Positions 1 to 10,700 of a DNA stretch of 64,000 bases are shown here, in pieces. The position numbers and the translations under genes were made by a program. Under the pieces are notes generated by a model. It was not told the origin of the DNA. It made no database searches and saw nothing but the letters and a program-made list of their open reading frames with translations. The number at the start of each line of letters is the position of its first letter. Within the stretch, counting starts at the first letter, position 1. The DNA comes from Methylococcales bacterium (GTDB lineage: Bacteria > Pseudomonadota > Gammaproteobacteria > Methylococcales > Methylomonadaceae): positions 1-64,000 of the forward strand of contig JAPLRZ010000043.1 of the NCBI GenBank assembly GCA_026398895.1. Reading direction: 5' to 3'.

Positions 1-1
1 A

Positions 2-145
2 CAAAAACAACGGATTTTAATGCTGGTGTTAGCTATCGGTCTACCCGATAGCTTTGTCGAACAAGGCACCCGCGAAGAATTACTCGCCTTGTGTGGCTTG
101 GATGCGCAAGGCATTTTGATGCAGATTGAGCAGTTTCACGCTTAG
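2..145 (+). CDS. dxs: 1-deoxy-D-xylulose-5-phosphate synthase, C-terminal end (partial)
   Basis: Only the last 47 codons are in the window; the gene begins upstream of base 1. The peptide contains [19 protein letters not shown] followed by LCGLDAQGI, which matches the C-terminal tail of the DXS transketolase-like domain. DXS condenses pyruvate and glyceraldehyde-3-phosphate in the cytoplasm, the first step of the MEP isoprenoid pathway. ispF, a later enzyme of the same pathway, lies at 16.4 kb but is not in this operon. The gene ends 24 bases before a strong hairpin. The identification rests on the tail alone. Confidence 0.82.
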   Translation, partial: QKQRILMLVLAIGLPDSFVEQGTREELLALCGLDAQGILMQIEQFHA

Positions 146-168
146 CCTAATTAAATAGAACGACAAAG

Positions 169-202
169 AAAAGCCCAAAAGCCTATCGGCTTTTGGGCTT
201 TT
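169..202. terminator. bidirectional terminator between dxs and cspA
   Basis: A perfect 15-bp stem (AAAAGCCCAAAAGCC and its complement) closes a four-base loop. It has an A-run on one side and T-rich sequence on the other, so it can act on both strands. It lies between two convergent genes, dxs and the cold-shock gene. Confidence 0.85.
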
Positions 203-220
203 AGTTTTTTTATGAGGCTG

Positions 221-433
221 TTACGCAGTTACAGTCACATTTTCAGCTTGTGGACCTTTCGCGCCTTGAGTTACTTGCATAGTAACTTTTTGCCCTTCTT
301 TCAAAGTTTTACGACCACTACCGTTAATTGCTGTATGGTGAACAAAAACATCTTTACCACCTTCTTGCTCAATAAATCCAAAACCTTTTTCATCATTGAA
401 CCACTTAACGGTACCTACAACTTGATCTGACAT
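221..433 (-). CDS. cspA: CspA-family cold-shock protein
   Basis: This 70-residue protein is a single cold-shock (OB-fold) domain that binds single-stranded RNA or DNA and melts RNA structure in the cytoplasm. RNP1 is KGFGFI at residues 16-21 and RNP2 is VFVHH at 29-33; the aromatic surface WFN is at 11-13. The length is typical of the family. It is a single gene with a leader of up to about 140 bases before the next gene upstream (crcB); long leaders are common in cold-regulated csp genes, but no thermosensor fold could be shown here. Which csp paralogue it is cannot be told from the sequence, so the symbol marks the family. Confidence 0.93.
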   Translation of the reverse strand: MSDQVVGTVKWFNDEKGFGFIEQEGGKDVFVHHTAINGSGRKTLKEGQKVTMQVTQGAKGPQAENVTVTA

Positions 434-574
434 AATTCACTCTATACTTAAAAAAATCGCCAATTTTGGCTTTACAAATCCCAACTTAAAAATAAAGCTG
501 GCTCAAACTTTTATCGCGTCCAATGGTAGCACTAATAATACGAATAGAGCAAAAACATTTTACACGTTTTATAC

Positions 575-1282
575 TCATATCTGCTTACCTACCAGTAATC
601 CTAGCCAAATCACAAACATACACAGTAAACCATTACTGACAAAAACCCCTAACATCGCATTCAAATGACTATCGAATGAGTAACCCCGTTCTATCAAAAA
701 TAAAATGATGTACAAGCCAGATAACGTTAAATAAGTACCCAACATAATCACCAGCAACGCGGCGCGTTGCTCCATAGGCAGAGCGATTTTTTGCAGCAAA
801 ATAGTGGCAATAATACCGATTAAAAATGCACCCATTGCGTTGACTATCAGCAATGCGTAGGGAATAACATGATTTGACCAATGTATCACCCCGCCTGAGT
901 ATAAAAATAAGCTTTTGCCACACAGCAAGCCCAGCCAAACTGCAAACAAACAGCCGCCAACACTAAACGCTACATTTAACAACGCTTTGCTAAAATTGCC
1001 TTGCTCTAGCAAATAAAAGGTTTCTAAGGAAAAGGTAGAAAAGGTAGTAAACGCGCCAATAAAGCCGATAAGAATAGCGGCTCGGTATTCCACACCGATG
1101 GCGATACGTTGTAGAATCAAGGCTTCAGTCAGTAAGCCCATTAAAAATGAACCTACGACATTAACAACCAACGTGCCGAATGGAAAATCACGCCCTAACC
1201 ATTGATAAATGCCTGTTGAAACCAAAAATCGCACCACCGCACCTGCCGCGCCACCAAATGCGACTACAATCAATTGATTCAT
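575..1282 (-). CDS. crcB: tandem-repeat CrcB/Fluc fluoride channel
   Basis: Residues 1-125 form a complete Fluc (CrcB) domain with four membrane helices, the GGAAGAVVRF start, the pore asparagine motif VNVVGS near residue 41 and the TM3 motif GAFTTFSTFS. Residues about 135-235 repeat the family without the first helix: VNAMGAFLIG aligns with TM2, GTYLTLSGLY with TM3, and a TM4-like segment follows. Ordinary bacterial Fluc proteins are about 125 residues and act as antiparallel homodimers exporting fluoride. Three helices in the second copy would place it upside-down relative to the first, giving a fused antiparallel pair. The second copy has lost the phenylalanine box. The gene starts two bases after the orn stop codon and is probably co-transcribed with it. 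Confidence 0.88.
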   Translation of the reverse strand: MNQLIVVAFGGAAGAVVRFLVSTGIYQWLGRDFPFGTLVVNVVGSFLMGLLTEALILQRIAIGVEYRAAILIGFIGAFTTFSTFSLETFYLLEQGNFSKALLNVAFSVGGCLFAVWLGLLCGKSLFLYSGGVIHWSNHVIPYALLIVNAMGAFLIGIIATILLQKIALPMEQRAALLVIMLGTYLTLSGLYIILFLIERGYSFDSHLNAMLGVFVSNGLLCMFVIWLGLLVGKQI

Positions 1283-1284
1283 CG

Positions 1285-1830
1285 TTAAAACTTAATAAAA
1301 TGTTCGCGGTAATAACGTAATTCTTCAATGGATTCAATAATATCATCTAATGCTTGATGCTTAGTTTCTTTTTTAAAGCCATCTTTTAACTCAGGAGCCC
1401 AACGAGCGGCAAGTTCTTTCAGAGTAGAAACATCAATATTGCGATAATGAAAATACGCCTCTAACTCAGGCATATAGCGCACTAAAAACCGTCTATCCTG
1501 CCCGATACTATTACCACAAATCGGTGACGTATTAGCAGGCACCCATTGTTTAAGAAATTCAATCGTTAAGCGTTCAGCCTCAGCATCATTAATAGTTGAA
1601 GCCTTCACTCGGTCAATCAAGCCTGATTGTCCATGATGTAATTGATTCCAATCATCCATCGCGACCAATGCTTCATCGGATTGATGCACGGCGATAACAG
1701 GACCTTGTGCCAAAATGTTTAAGTCTTTGTCCGTGACGATAGTTGCAATTTCAATAATTAAATCCGTATCGGGATTAAGCCCCGTCATTTCTAAATCTAT
1801 CCAAATAAGATGCTGTGAATTTTGTGCCAT
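1285..1830 (-). CDS. orn: oligoribonuclease
   Basis: A DEDDh-family 3'-5' exoribonuclease of 181 residues that degrades 2-5-nt RNAs, including the linear dinucleotides left from cyclic-di-GMP breakdown, in the cytoplasm. The first catalytic pair is D12 and E14 in [18 protein letters not shown] supplies the middle Asp, and the HQALDDI motif supplies the last His and Asp. Length and start ([17 protein letters not shown]) match the family. crcB follows after a two-base gap, so the two genes form a small operon. A diguanylate cyclase is encoded at 40.3 kb, so a supply of such dinucleotides is plausible. Confidence 0.96.
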   Translation of the reverse strand: MAQNSQHLIWIDLEMTGLNPDTDLIIEIATIVTDKDLNILAQGPVIAVHQSDEALVAMDDWNQLHHGQSGLIDRVKASTINDAEAERLTIEFLKQWVPANTSPICGNSIGQDRRFLVRYMPELEAYFHYRNIDVSTLKELAARWAPELKDGFKKETKHQALDDIIESIEELRYYREHFIKF

Positions 1831-2080
1831 GATGTTGATTCCAATAGGTTGATAATGGTGCTTAGTGTAGCATTGCCACCTGTTATCGTCTAACCACTGG
1901 GCTTGGTGGTTTAGCTGTCTTTGAATGGACTAACAAAGGAAGCCTATCTTTTGAGAATGGGTATTTTTTATATCGGTAAGGCGATGACCTATTATATCAT
2001 TGGCTAGTACAGCGATTTTTCACATTCCGCTACGCTGTGTGTGAATGTGTATATACTTGCTGATTTTTTATTAAAAAATT

Positions 2081-3904
2081 ATGAGAACTATGAGAACTAT
2101 TTCAATTATTGTGTTGATTATTTTAGCTAACGGATTATTCAATTGGCTAACCAATTTACCTCATGACATCGGCAACGATATTCCTCAAGGTAAGTTAAAC
2201 AGCTTGTCCTTCGCGCCGTATCGAGATGGACAAAGCCCGCTTGAAGGAAAGTTTCCTACGGCTGCACAAATTGATGCTGATTTGGCATTACTTGCCGATA
2301 AAACCTACAGTATTCGTACTTATGCCAGTTCTGAAAGTGAAATGCCGTCTGTACCCGCATTGGCACAAAAACACGGTTTAACGATGACGCAAGGCGCGTG
2401 GTTAAATTCTGCTGACAAAGATAATCAACAAGAAATTAAAGTCCTGATTCATGCAGCAAATACCTATCCCGACGTAGTGAAGCGCGTGATTGTTGGTAAT
2501 GAAGTGTTATTGCGTAAAGATTTAAAAATCGATCAACTGATCAATTATATTCGTACGGTTAAAAAAGCAGTTAAACAGCCCGTGTCTTATGCCGATGTCT
2601 GGTCGATTTACATGAAGTATCCGCAGCTCATTAACGAAGTTGATTTTGTTACCATTCATATCCTGCCTTACTGGGAAGATGACCCTGTTACTATCGAAAA
2701 AGCACCTGAACATATCGTTAATATTTACAAAAAAGTGCAAGAAAAAGCGGCAGGTAAAGACATACTGATTGGTGAATCAGGTTGGCCAAGTGCAGGACGG
2801 CAACGTGGTTCAGCTGTACCTAGCGTGGTTAATGAAGCACGTTTTATTCGTGAGTTGATTCAATTGGCCAACAAAAACCACTTCGATTACAACATTGTTG
2901 AAGCAGTTAATCAATCGTGGAAAAGTGATTTAGAAGGCGTAGTCGGAGCCAATTGGGGTTTATTTGCAGCCGATAGAACCGAAGTTTTTCCTCTCACTGG
3001 CAGCGTGTATGAAACGCCGCGCTGGGCTGTTGGACTGTCCGAAGCTACAGGGTTATTTCTGTTCATCACGCTGTGTTTTTGGCGACAAATTAAAGAGTTA
3101 GCTACATTGCATCCCGCCAAACTCGGAGTTTTTTTAGTGTTCGGGCAACTACTCAGTACTTTATTAGTCAATGAAATTAATTGGTTGTGGGTGACCAGTT
3201 TTAACGATTGGCAACGGGTCTATGCGGTGACTGCCAGCCTCTTAAGTACAATAATGGCATTCCTACTCTTGCACCGTGCTTACACGTTATTGACGCAGGG
3301 TATTATGGTACGCAGTGGCGCGTGGCTGTGCGCACTCTATATGATATTTGTCGGTTTCGCGCTCTATAAAACCTATGGAATAGCTCTCGATGGTCGTTAT
3401 ATCAGCTTCCCGTATCTAACAACTTGTATTCCTGTTATCGGGGTAATTTATTTAATGGTAGTGAGTTATTTTATGTCTAACCGCCGTTTTTCGTTGCGGC
3501 TTTTTAGCCTGAATGAATTAACTGGTGTTATGCACCAACCTTTTAAAATCAATGAGTTACAATTTTCTGAATTCGCTACAGCCACTGATTCTTCTGAACG
3601 CATGCGTAACATCAGTGAATTAATTGGTCACAGTGCTGTCGATCAGCTACAAGATAAAGTGTTAGGCTATTTGATGTTCATTACAGGACTGGCTTTACTC
3701 GTTATAGCAGTAGCTTTACTCGTTGGTGAGACCTACGCTTACACACAAGGCGGTGATCTTATTCTTGCCTATCCTGAATCAAGCGATCTTATTTGGCGAG
3801 CATTTGTCCTTACTGTCAGCAATGCACAACTAATCAAATGGTTCTTGAGTTTAATCATCCTTGCGATACCGCTATTGACTAATGGGTGTACGAAGCGTGA
3901 TTGA
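2081..3904 (+). CDS. membrane-anchored GH17 beta-1,3-glucan hydrolase/transglycosylase
   Basis: An N-terminal membrane helix (residues about 5-25) is followed by a glycoside hydrolase family 17 domain facing the periplasm (about 35-310). The catalytic acid is E141 in VGNEV and the nucleophile E232 in GESGWP. The rest is a run of membrane helices. GH17 enzymes cleave or transfer beta-1,3-glucan. The GH17 part is similar to the front of the GH17-GT2 protein at 11925-14510 but no glycosyltransferase follows, so this may be a remodelling enzyme. The start is uncertain: atgagaact is duplicated, giving ATGs at 2081 and 2090, and neither has a clear ribosome-binding site. GH3 and transporter genes follow on the same strand. 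Confidence 0.85.
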   Translation: MRTMRTISIIVLIILANGLFNWLTNLPHDIGNDIPQGKLNSLSFAPYRDGQSPLEGKFPTAAQIDADLALLADKTYSIRTYASSESEMPSVPALAQKHGLTMTQGAWLNSADKDNQQEIKVLIHAANTYPDVVKRVIVGNEVLLRKDLKIDQLINYIRTVKKAVKQPVSYADVWSIYMKYPQLINEVDFVTIHILPYWEDDPVTIEKAPEHIVNIYKKVQEKAAGKDILIGESGWPSAGRQRGSAVPSVVNEARFIRELIQLANKNHFDYNIVEAVNQSWKSDLEGVVGANWGLFAADRTEVFPLTGSVYETPRWAVGLSEATGLFLFITLCFWRQIKELATLHPAKLGVFLVFGQLLSTLLVNEINWLWVTSFNDWQRVYAVTASLLSTIMAFLLLHRAYTLLTQGIMVRSGAWLCALYMIFVGFALYKTYGIALDGRYISFPYLTTCIPVIGVIYLMVVSYFMSNRRFSLRLFSLNELTGVMHQPFKINELQFSEFATATDSSERMRNISELIGHSAVDQLQDKVLGYLMFITGLALLVIAVALLVGETYAYTQGGDLILAYPESSDLIWRAFVLTVSNAQLIKWFLSLIILAIPLLTNGCTKRD

Positions 3905-3940
3905 CACGTTATTAATTAAGCCGAAGCGCGGCTAACTTTC

Positions 3941-3996
3941 GGAGTCCAAAACACGTTTTGGAGATTTTGTGTCGTCCAAGTCTTGCCTTGGACTCC
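3941..3996. repeat. double-hairpin palindromic repeat with GGAGTC/GACTCC ends
   Basis: Outer ends GGAGTCC and GGACTCC enclose two small hairpins (TCCAAAACACGTTTTGGA, then TCCAAGTCTTGCCTTGGA). The same architecture with different hairpin sequences occurs at 24454-24511 and 25401-25457. It lies between the GH17 and GH3 genes and may affect expression of the GH3 gene. Confidence 0.7.
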
Positions 3997-4026
3997 GATT
4001 ATCCATCCTTTTACCCAAGAAAAATA

Positions 4027-6258
4027 ATGAACATAAAAACGACTGCTTTAATTATTGCTGCCTTTGTATTGTCATCCTGCGCGGTGGAGACAATCAGTCG
4101 CAAAGATACCACCATTGCCGATAAGGTCAGCGATTTGTTGTCGCAAATGACACTGGAAGAAAAAGTCGGGCAGATGACGCAAATAGATTTTTCCGTGATT
4201 GGTGGCGATCCCAATGCAGATTTTCCTATGGATACCGCTAAACTCGATGATGCCATTAACAATCACCATGTCGGCTCTATTTTGAATACGCCGTTTGATA
4301 AAGGGCGGTCTGTTGAAACGTGGCGAAAAATAATACAGACAGTACAAGACACTGCGGCAAAAAGTCGTTTAAAAATTCCCGTTATTTATGGAATTGATGC
4401 AATTCACGGCGCGACCTACACGAAAAATGCCACCTTATTTCCACAAGCCATCAATATGGCAGCCACTTTTAATCCTGAATTAAGCCTTAAAGAAGGTGAG
4501 ATTACTGCCCGCGAAATCAAAGTTTCTGGTTTAGCTTGGAATTTTTATCCTGTGATGGACATAGGTCGTCAACCCTTATGGGCGCGTTTATGGGAGACTT
4601 ATGGCGAAGATGTGCATTTAGCGACTGTTATGGGTTCAGCCTATATCAAAGGTCATCAAGGCACTGATTTTTCCGCGCCTGATAAGGCTGCAACCTGTTT
4701 AAAGCATTTTGTTGGTTACAGTTTTCCCATTAATGGTGAGGATAGAACCCCTGCGTGGATAAGCGAAAGAATGCTGCGCGAGTATTTTCTACCGACTTTT
4801 GAAGCAGGTATAAAAGCAGGATCACCGACCGTTATGGTCAATTCGGGTGAGGTTGATGGTATTCCCGGCCATGCAAATCATCATTATCTAACGACGATTT
4901 TGCGTGAAGAAATGGGCTTTAAAGGCGTTACGGTATCCGATTGGGAAGATATACAACGGCTTTATACCCGCGACAAGCTGGCGGCTTCACCTAAGGAAGC
5001 GGTCAAAATTGCCGTTATGGCGGGCATTGATATGAGCATGGTGCCGAATGATTTTTCGTTTAGTGAGCTATTACTGGAGTTGGTTAAATCGAATGAAGTG
5101 CCGTTGGCGCGTATTGATGAAGCAGTTACACGAATACTCACGGTTAAATATCAGACTGGATTATTTAACCCCGACACGACTTTTTTACCGATAAATCAAT
5201 TTGCCACCGCTGAAGCCCAAAAAATTAACCAGCAAGCGTCGCATGAGTCTATTGTGTTGGCAAAAAATACAGGCTCTGTATTGCCGCTAAAAAAATCAGC
5301 GTCTATCTTAGTGACAGGGCCAACGGCTAATTTACTCAGTATTCTGAACGGCGGCTGGACTATGACTTGGAATGGGGGTAATGAAAGCCTGTATCCGCAC
5401 GATAAAGCCACGGTATTAAAAGCCTTGCAACAAAAATCGACGGGTAAAATCACCTATATTGAGGGCAGTTCTTTTGACACTGAAAAGGATATAAATAAAG
5501 TCATTGCTGAAGCAAAAAACCATGATTATGTGCTGCTTTGTTTAGGTGAAAAAACCTATATTGAAACCTTTGGCAATATTGATTCACTTGCCCTTGAACC
5601 CGCACAAATGAAACTCGCTAATGCCGTTCTTGCCACGGGTAAACCTGTTATTTTATTGATGTTAGGTGGTCGTCCACGCATTATTACACCGATTGCCGAC
5701 CAAGCCGCAGGCGTTTTGCTGGGCTTCTTACCGAGTATGGAAGGTGGCGTAGCGATTGCTGATATTTTATATGGTGACTATAACCCTAATGGCAAATTAC
5801 CGATTTCTTACCCAAGAAATACTAACGGTATTACGCCTTATGATTACAAACCTAGCGAAGTCTTTAAGCCGAATGTCCATTCGCCGCTGTATCCGTTTGC
5901 TCATGGCTTAAGTTATACCAGCTTTGCAACCAGCGGCTTAACGCTAGAAAAACACACTATAACCAGCTCAGAAACACTTAATGTCACGGTGCAAGTTAAA
6001 AATACGGGGGCAGTTAAAGGTAAAGAAGTGATCTTGTTGTATCTTAATGACCTAGCTGCGTCAGTAACACGCCCGAATAAACAACTCAAAGCCTTTAAAA
6101 AAGTCGAATTAAATCCCAATCAAACAGAAACTATAACGTTTACTCTCACCCCCGCCGATTTATCATTTATCGGTGTTGATTTGAAGCGAATCGTTGAAGC
6201 GGGTGAATTTAGAGTCATGATTGGCAATGAATCAGCAACCTTTACCGTGACAGAATAA
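4027..6258 (+). CDS. GH3 beta-glucosidase, lipoprotein
   Basis: A glycoside hydrolase family 3 enzyme of 743 residues that releases glucose from beta-glucans. The start was set at 4027 because [18 protein letters not shown] is a lipoprotein signal with lipobox LSSC; an upstream in-frame TTG would place extra residues in front of the signal and run through a repeat. The N-terminal TIM-barrel domain carries the nucleophile D305 in VSDWED. The GH3 C-terminal alpha/beta domain and a fibronectin-III-like tail ([12 protein letters not shown], then the end) follow. The lipid anchor predicts attachment to the inner or outer membrane. The stop overlaps the transporter start by one base (TAATG), which indicates translational coupling. 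Confidence 0.9.
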   Translation: MNIKTTALIIAAFVLSSCAVETISRKDTTIADKVSDLLSQMTLEEKVGQMTQIDFSVIGGDPNADFPMDTAKLDDAINNHHVGSILNTPFDKGRSVETWRKIIQTVQDTAAKSRLKIPVIYGIDAIHGATYTKNATLFPQAINMAATFNPELSLKEGEITAREIKVSGLAWNFYPVMDIGRQPLWARLWETYGEDVHLATVMGSAYIKGHQGTDFSAPDKAATCLKHFVGYSFPINGEDRTPAWISERMLREYFLPTFEAGIKAGSPTVMVNSGEVDGIPGHANHHYLTTILREEMGFKGVTVSDWEDIQRLYTRDKLAASPKEAVKIAVMAGIDMSMVPNDFSFSELLLELVKSNEVPLARIDEAVTRILTVKYQTGLFNPDTTFLPINQFATAEAQKINQQASHESIVLAKNTGSVLPLKKSASILVTGPTANLLSILNGGWTMTWNGGNESLYPHDKATVLKALQQKSTGKITYIEGSSFDTEKDINKVIAEAKNHDYVLLCLGEKTYIETFGNIDSLALEPAQMKLANAVLATGKPVILLMLGGRPRIITPIADQAAGVLLGFLPSMEGGVAIADILYGDYNPNGKLPISYPRNTNGITPYDYKPSEVFKPNVHSPLYPFAHGLSYTSFATSGLTLEKHTITSSETLNVTVQVKNTGAVKGKEVILLYLNDLAASVTRPNKQLKAFKKVELNPNQTETITFTLTPADLSFIGVDLKRIVEAGEFRVMIGNESATFTVTE

Positions 6259-7526
6259 TGACTTCTCATACAACTGTCAGCAATGAAAAAACTAACTGGG
6301 GCGCGTTAACGGTATTGACCTCGCTGTTTTTTATCTGGGGTTTTATAACTTGCTTAAATGATATTTTAATTCCGCATCTCAAAGCCGTTTTTACTTTGAA
6401 TTATGCACAAGCCATGCTCATTCAATTTTGCTTTTTCATGGCGTATTTTATTGTTTCTGTACCCAGTAGCTATCTCATTAAAAAAATTGATTACAAAGGC
6501 GGCATTATTGCGGGCTTGGCAGTGGCTGGCGTTGGCTGTTTACTATTTTATCCAGCTGCCAGTACACGCTCTTACCCGTTATTTTTAGCCGCTTTTTTTG
6601 TGTTAGCCTCAGGCATTACTTTGTTGCAAGTGGCGGCGAATCCCTACGTCACTGTGTTGGGCAGTGCCGAAACTTCCTCTGGTCGGCTAACATTAACGCA
6701 AGCATTTAACTCATTAGGCACAACCATAGCCCCTTATTTTGGCGCGTTGTTTATTCTTAATACGGCAGTAAAAACCGTTGAGGAAATAAAACAACTAGGC
6801 TCTGATGAATTATCAATCTATCAAGCCAGTCAAGCTGCTGCCGTGCAACAGCCTTATCTAGTGCTTGCCGCGTTATTATTTTTTGTCGCTATTATTTTCG
6901 CGCTGCTTAAATTACCTAAAATCACCCTCGTAACAACACAACTAGCCGACGCTGACAACACGCACCACAGCGCGTTGAGTTACAAACATTTGCTACTTGG
7001 CGCAATTGCTATTTTTGTTTATGTGGGCGGTGAAGTATCCATCGGTAGCTTCCTCATTAGTTTTCTCAGTGAACCCACGGTTGCCCACTTAGACACCCAG
7101 CAAGCGGGAAAATATGTGTCTTTTTATTGGGGTGGTGCAATGGTTGGGCGATTTGTTGGCTTTGCCGTCATGCAAAAAATTCACGCGAGTAAGGTACTGA
7201 TCTTCAATGCAGTGGTAGCCGCACTGTTGGTTTTGCTAACCATCTTGAGTAGTGGGCAACTGGCAATGTGGGCTATTCTTGCCGTTGGATTATTTAACTC
7301 CATTATGTTCCCCACTATTTTTTCACTCGCGCTGCGTGGTTTGGGTCAATATACCGAACAAGGCTCTGGCATTTTATGTGCGGCAATTGTTGGCGGAGCT
7401 ATTATTCCAGTCGTACAAGGACTATGTGCCGATGTCATAGGCATTCAATACGCATTCTTCATTCCGCTGCTTTGCTATTGTTATATTGCTTATTATGGCT
7501 GGTTTGTTCACAAGACCATCGCATAA
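6258..7526 (+). CDS. FucP/GluP-type MFS sugar transporter
   Basis: A 422-residue, twelve-helix major facilitator of the fucose/glucose-galactose proton-symporter group. Family marks are [19 protein letters not shown] near the N terminus, the QVAANPYV segment in TM4 and [19 protein letters not shown] near TM5. It overlaps the GH3 gene by one base, so the likely task is uptake of glucose freed by the beta-glucosidase. Substrate choice within the family cannot be read from the sequence. This is the last gene of the GH17-GH3-transporter run before the restriction-modification gene interrupts the locus. Confidence 0.88.
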   Translation: MTSHTTVSNEKTNWGALTVLTSLFFIWGFITCLNDILIPHLKAVFTLNYAQAMLIQFCFFMAYFIVSVPSSYLIKKIDYKGGIIAGLAVAGVGCLLFYPAASTRSYPLFLAAFFVLASGITLLQVAANPYVTVLGSAETSSGRLTLTQAFNSLGTTIAPYFGALFILNTAVKTVEEIKQLGSDELSIYQASQAAAVQQPYLVLAALLFFVAIIFALLKLPKITLVTTQLADADNTHHSALSYKHLLLGAIAIFVYVGGEVSIGSFLISFLSEPTVAHLDTQQAGKYVSFYWGGAMVGRFVGFAVMQKIHASKVLIFNAVVAALLVLLTILSSGQLAMWAILAVGLFNSIMFPTIFSLALRGLGQYTEQGSGILCAAIVGGAIIPVVQGLCADVIGIQYAFFIPLLCYCYIAYYGWFVHKTIA

Positions 7527-7580
7527 CTGGATTCGGTTTTTTAAAATACTCAGTGCATAGCATGATGTTCATTCACATAC

Positions 7581-7609
7581 GGCGCAATACGGCTATTGCC
7601 TATTGCGCC
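7581..7609. repeat. short inverted repeat GGCGCAATA/TATTGCGCC
   Basis: A 9-bp perfect stem with an 11-base loop in the 261-base gap between the transporter and restriction-modification genes. A related stretch (GCGTATTGCGCC) lies after sga near 44825, so this is probably a dispersed repeat. It could also terminate the transporter operon, but there is no T-run. Confidence 0.55.
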
Positions 7610-7787
7610 CTACGCGAGATTGCGGGGTACAGGGTGACGATGGTAATTAGCTTAATTTGTGTCTTGCGTTAGGTGAAACAAACAAAACCACAGTATTTCG
7701 GCGGAAAATACCAATACCAGCTAGAATGATTAATCTCGTCAACGAATTAAAATATTTTTCATCAATCAGCTACTTGTTTTAAATAAT

Positions 7788-10700
7788 ATGATAACCAAAG
7801 ACAATTTTAAAAACTTACTCCTGTGTTTAGACTTTACCCAACACAATAATCAATTTAGCAAACAATTCAATAATACCCATCTTGCTGTTGATTTTGACAA
7901 ACAAATATTAGTTTATCCCGATGATTTAATTATTAACGAACACCAAACCTGTAATTTCTCGGCGGCTGAAAACTTTGTTGTTTTTGAATGTGTACATCGT
8001 TTATTAGAAAAAGGCTATAAACCTGAACATATTGAATTAGAACCTAAATGGCAAGTAGGACACGGTGCAAGCGGTGGACGTGCTGATATTCTAATAAAAG
8101 ATAATGACGGTAACGTATTATTAATTATTGAATGCAAAACAGCGGGTAATGAATTTAAAAAAGCATGGAATAACACGCTAGAAGATGGTGGACAATTATT
8201 TGGTTATGCTGCCAATGCTGCACCTGATTTTTTAAGTTTATATGCCTCGGATTTTGATGAAAAACTTAATATCATTAAACCAACTTATTATTTAATTAGT
8301 TTAAAAGATAATGACGATTATCTTAAAGAAAATGCTCACAAAGAATTAGCCTCATTTAGTAAATCTAAAAAAACCAGAGAATCCTTATTTTCTATTTGGA
8401 AAGAGACTTATAATCAAGAACCAATTACCAAAGGGATTTTTGAACCTAGCGTACAGTCTTATCATATTGGAAAACAAAAAGTTTATCTCGAAGATTTACA
8501 AACCTTAATCGGTGCAGATATTCAAGCAAAATACCACGAATTTGCCACCGTATTACGCCAGCATAATATATCAGGGCGTGAAAATGCCTTTGATAAACTT
8601 ATCAATTTATTCTTATGCAAAATTGTTGATGAAGCACAAAATAGCCAAAAAGACACCGAAGACCAAGAATTAAAGTTTTATTGGAAAGGTATAGGTTACG
8701 ATTCTTATTTTGACTTGATTGATAGATTACAACAGCTTTATCAAGTGGGTATGAAACGCTTTTTAAATGAAGACGTTACTTATATTAAAGATGATGATAT
8801 TGATAATGCGTTTAGGTATTTTAAAAACGACCCAGATGCAACTCGAACCACCATTGAAGGTATTTTTAAACAATTAAAATACTTTACTAACAGTGATTTT
8901 GCTTTTTTAGATGTGCATAATGAAAGCTTATTTTATCAAAATTCGGTGGTGTTATTAAAAATAGTACAAATGTTACAAGACATTAGGCTATTACAAAAAG
9001 ACCAGCATAATCAGTTTCTAGGTGATTTGTTTGAAGGATTTTTAGATAATGGTATTAAACAATCGGAAGGGCAGTTTTTTACCCCAATGCCGATTTGTCG
9101 GTTTATTCTGCAATCCTTACCCTTAGAATCACTGTTTGCTAATAGTGCAGAACCACCAAAAGCTATTGATTATGCTTGTGGTGCGGGGCATTTTTTAAAT
9201 GAATTAGCCATGCAAATAACGCCGTTTGTTAAACAGCATCAACATAATAATGCCCACGATTATTATGCCCAGTTTTATGGTATTGAAAAAGAATATCGCT
9301 TATCTAAAGTGGCTAAAGTATCGGCGTTTATGTATGGTCAAGATGATATTAATATTTTGTATCATGATGCCTTAGCCAGTCATGAAAAAATTGCCAATGA
9401 TAGTTTTTCGTTATTAGTGGCGAATCCACCGTATAGTGTTAAAGGCTTTTTAACGACGTTGGATAAAGTCGAGCGTAAAAAATACACGCTGTTTAATACC
9501 ATTGGTGATAAAAGTTTAGAATCAAATAATTCGATTGAAACCTTTTTTATTGAACGTGCTAAACAATTACTTAAAAGCGGTGGGGTAACGGCGATTATTG
9601 TCCCGTCTTCAATATTATCTAATGGTGATTCCACTTATACCGCAACGCGGGGCTTATTATTAAGTTATTTTGATATAGTAGCGTTATGTGAATTTGGTTC
9701 GGGGACATTTGGTAAAACGGGAACGAATACGGTAACATTATTTTTACGCCGTAAAGAGAAAGACCCTAGCCCAGCGGATCATTATCGTTGTCGAGTGGAA
9801 TGTTGGTTTAAACATGGCAGTGATGATAAAAAAGCGGTTTATAACGATGAGTATGTAATTAAACAATATTGTCAGCATATTGGCATTGATTTTGTTGATT
9901 ATCAAAGTTTATTAGCGGCTAATCCAAATACTGAATTATTAGCAACGGAAATCTTTATTGATTATCGAGTGGATTTTGATAAAAGCCAAGCGGCTAAAGT
10001 TATTCAAAGTAAATATGTCAAACTGATTAATAATTTACCGAAAACGTTAACGGCTGAATTGGAAAAACAGCAGAAAGACAGCGCGGAAAAATTAACTGCT
10101 ACTATTATTCACGCTAAAGTGAAGGCGTTATTACCCGAAGAAACCGATAAATTATTAACGGCACAAAGCGCGGAATTAACGGCAAAGTTTTTGGATTATT
10201 TGCAGGCGATTGAAAAGGATAAATTGTATTATTTTGCCTTGGCTTATCATAATCCGCAAAAAGTGTTAGTGGTTAAAAGTCCATCAGAAAAAAAAGAACT
10301 ACAAGCCTTTTTAGGTTATGGATGGAGTGAGGCAAAAGGCAATGAGGGCATTAAATTAACTACCGATAAAGATAATAAACATATCACCCCGCTTTATGAT
10401 GCTGATAACCGATATAATACTGCCAAGATTAATTATTATATTGCCAAAAACTTTTTAGATGGTGATATAGACCTTTCAGGGCTTGAAGATTTGAACGGTT
10501 TAGTTAGCACTGCCCGATTGGTAGATATGTTGGATTTTTCGCGTAAGGATTTTAATAAGGCTATTTCGCTTACGCCTAAAAAATCAGTGGAGATTGAAAC
10601 CAAGTGGGATTTAGTGAAAATTGGCTCAATCGCAGAAACAAGCTCAGGTGGAACACCATTATCTGGCGTGAGAGAATATTATGAAAATGGTACTATTTTT

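Noticed and set aside
434-574. Cold-shock RNA thermosensor in the cspA leader
   Set aside because: The leader length fits, but no conserved cold-box or stable alternative fold could be shown by eye.
3958-4026. N-terminal extension of the GH3 enzyme from a TTG codon
   Set aside because: It runs through a palindromic repeat and would bury the lipoprotein signal that begins at 4027.
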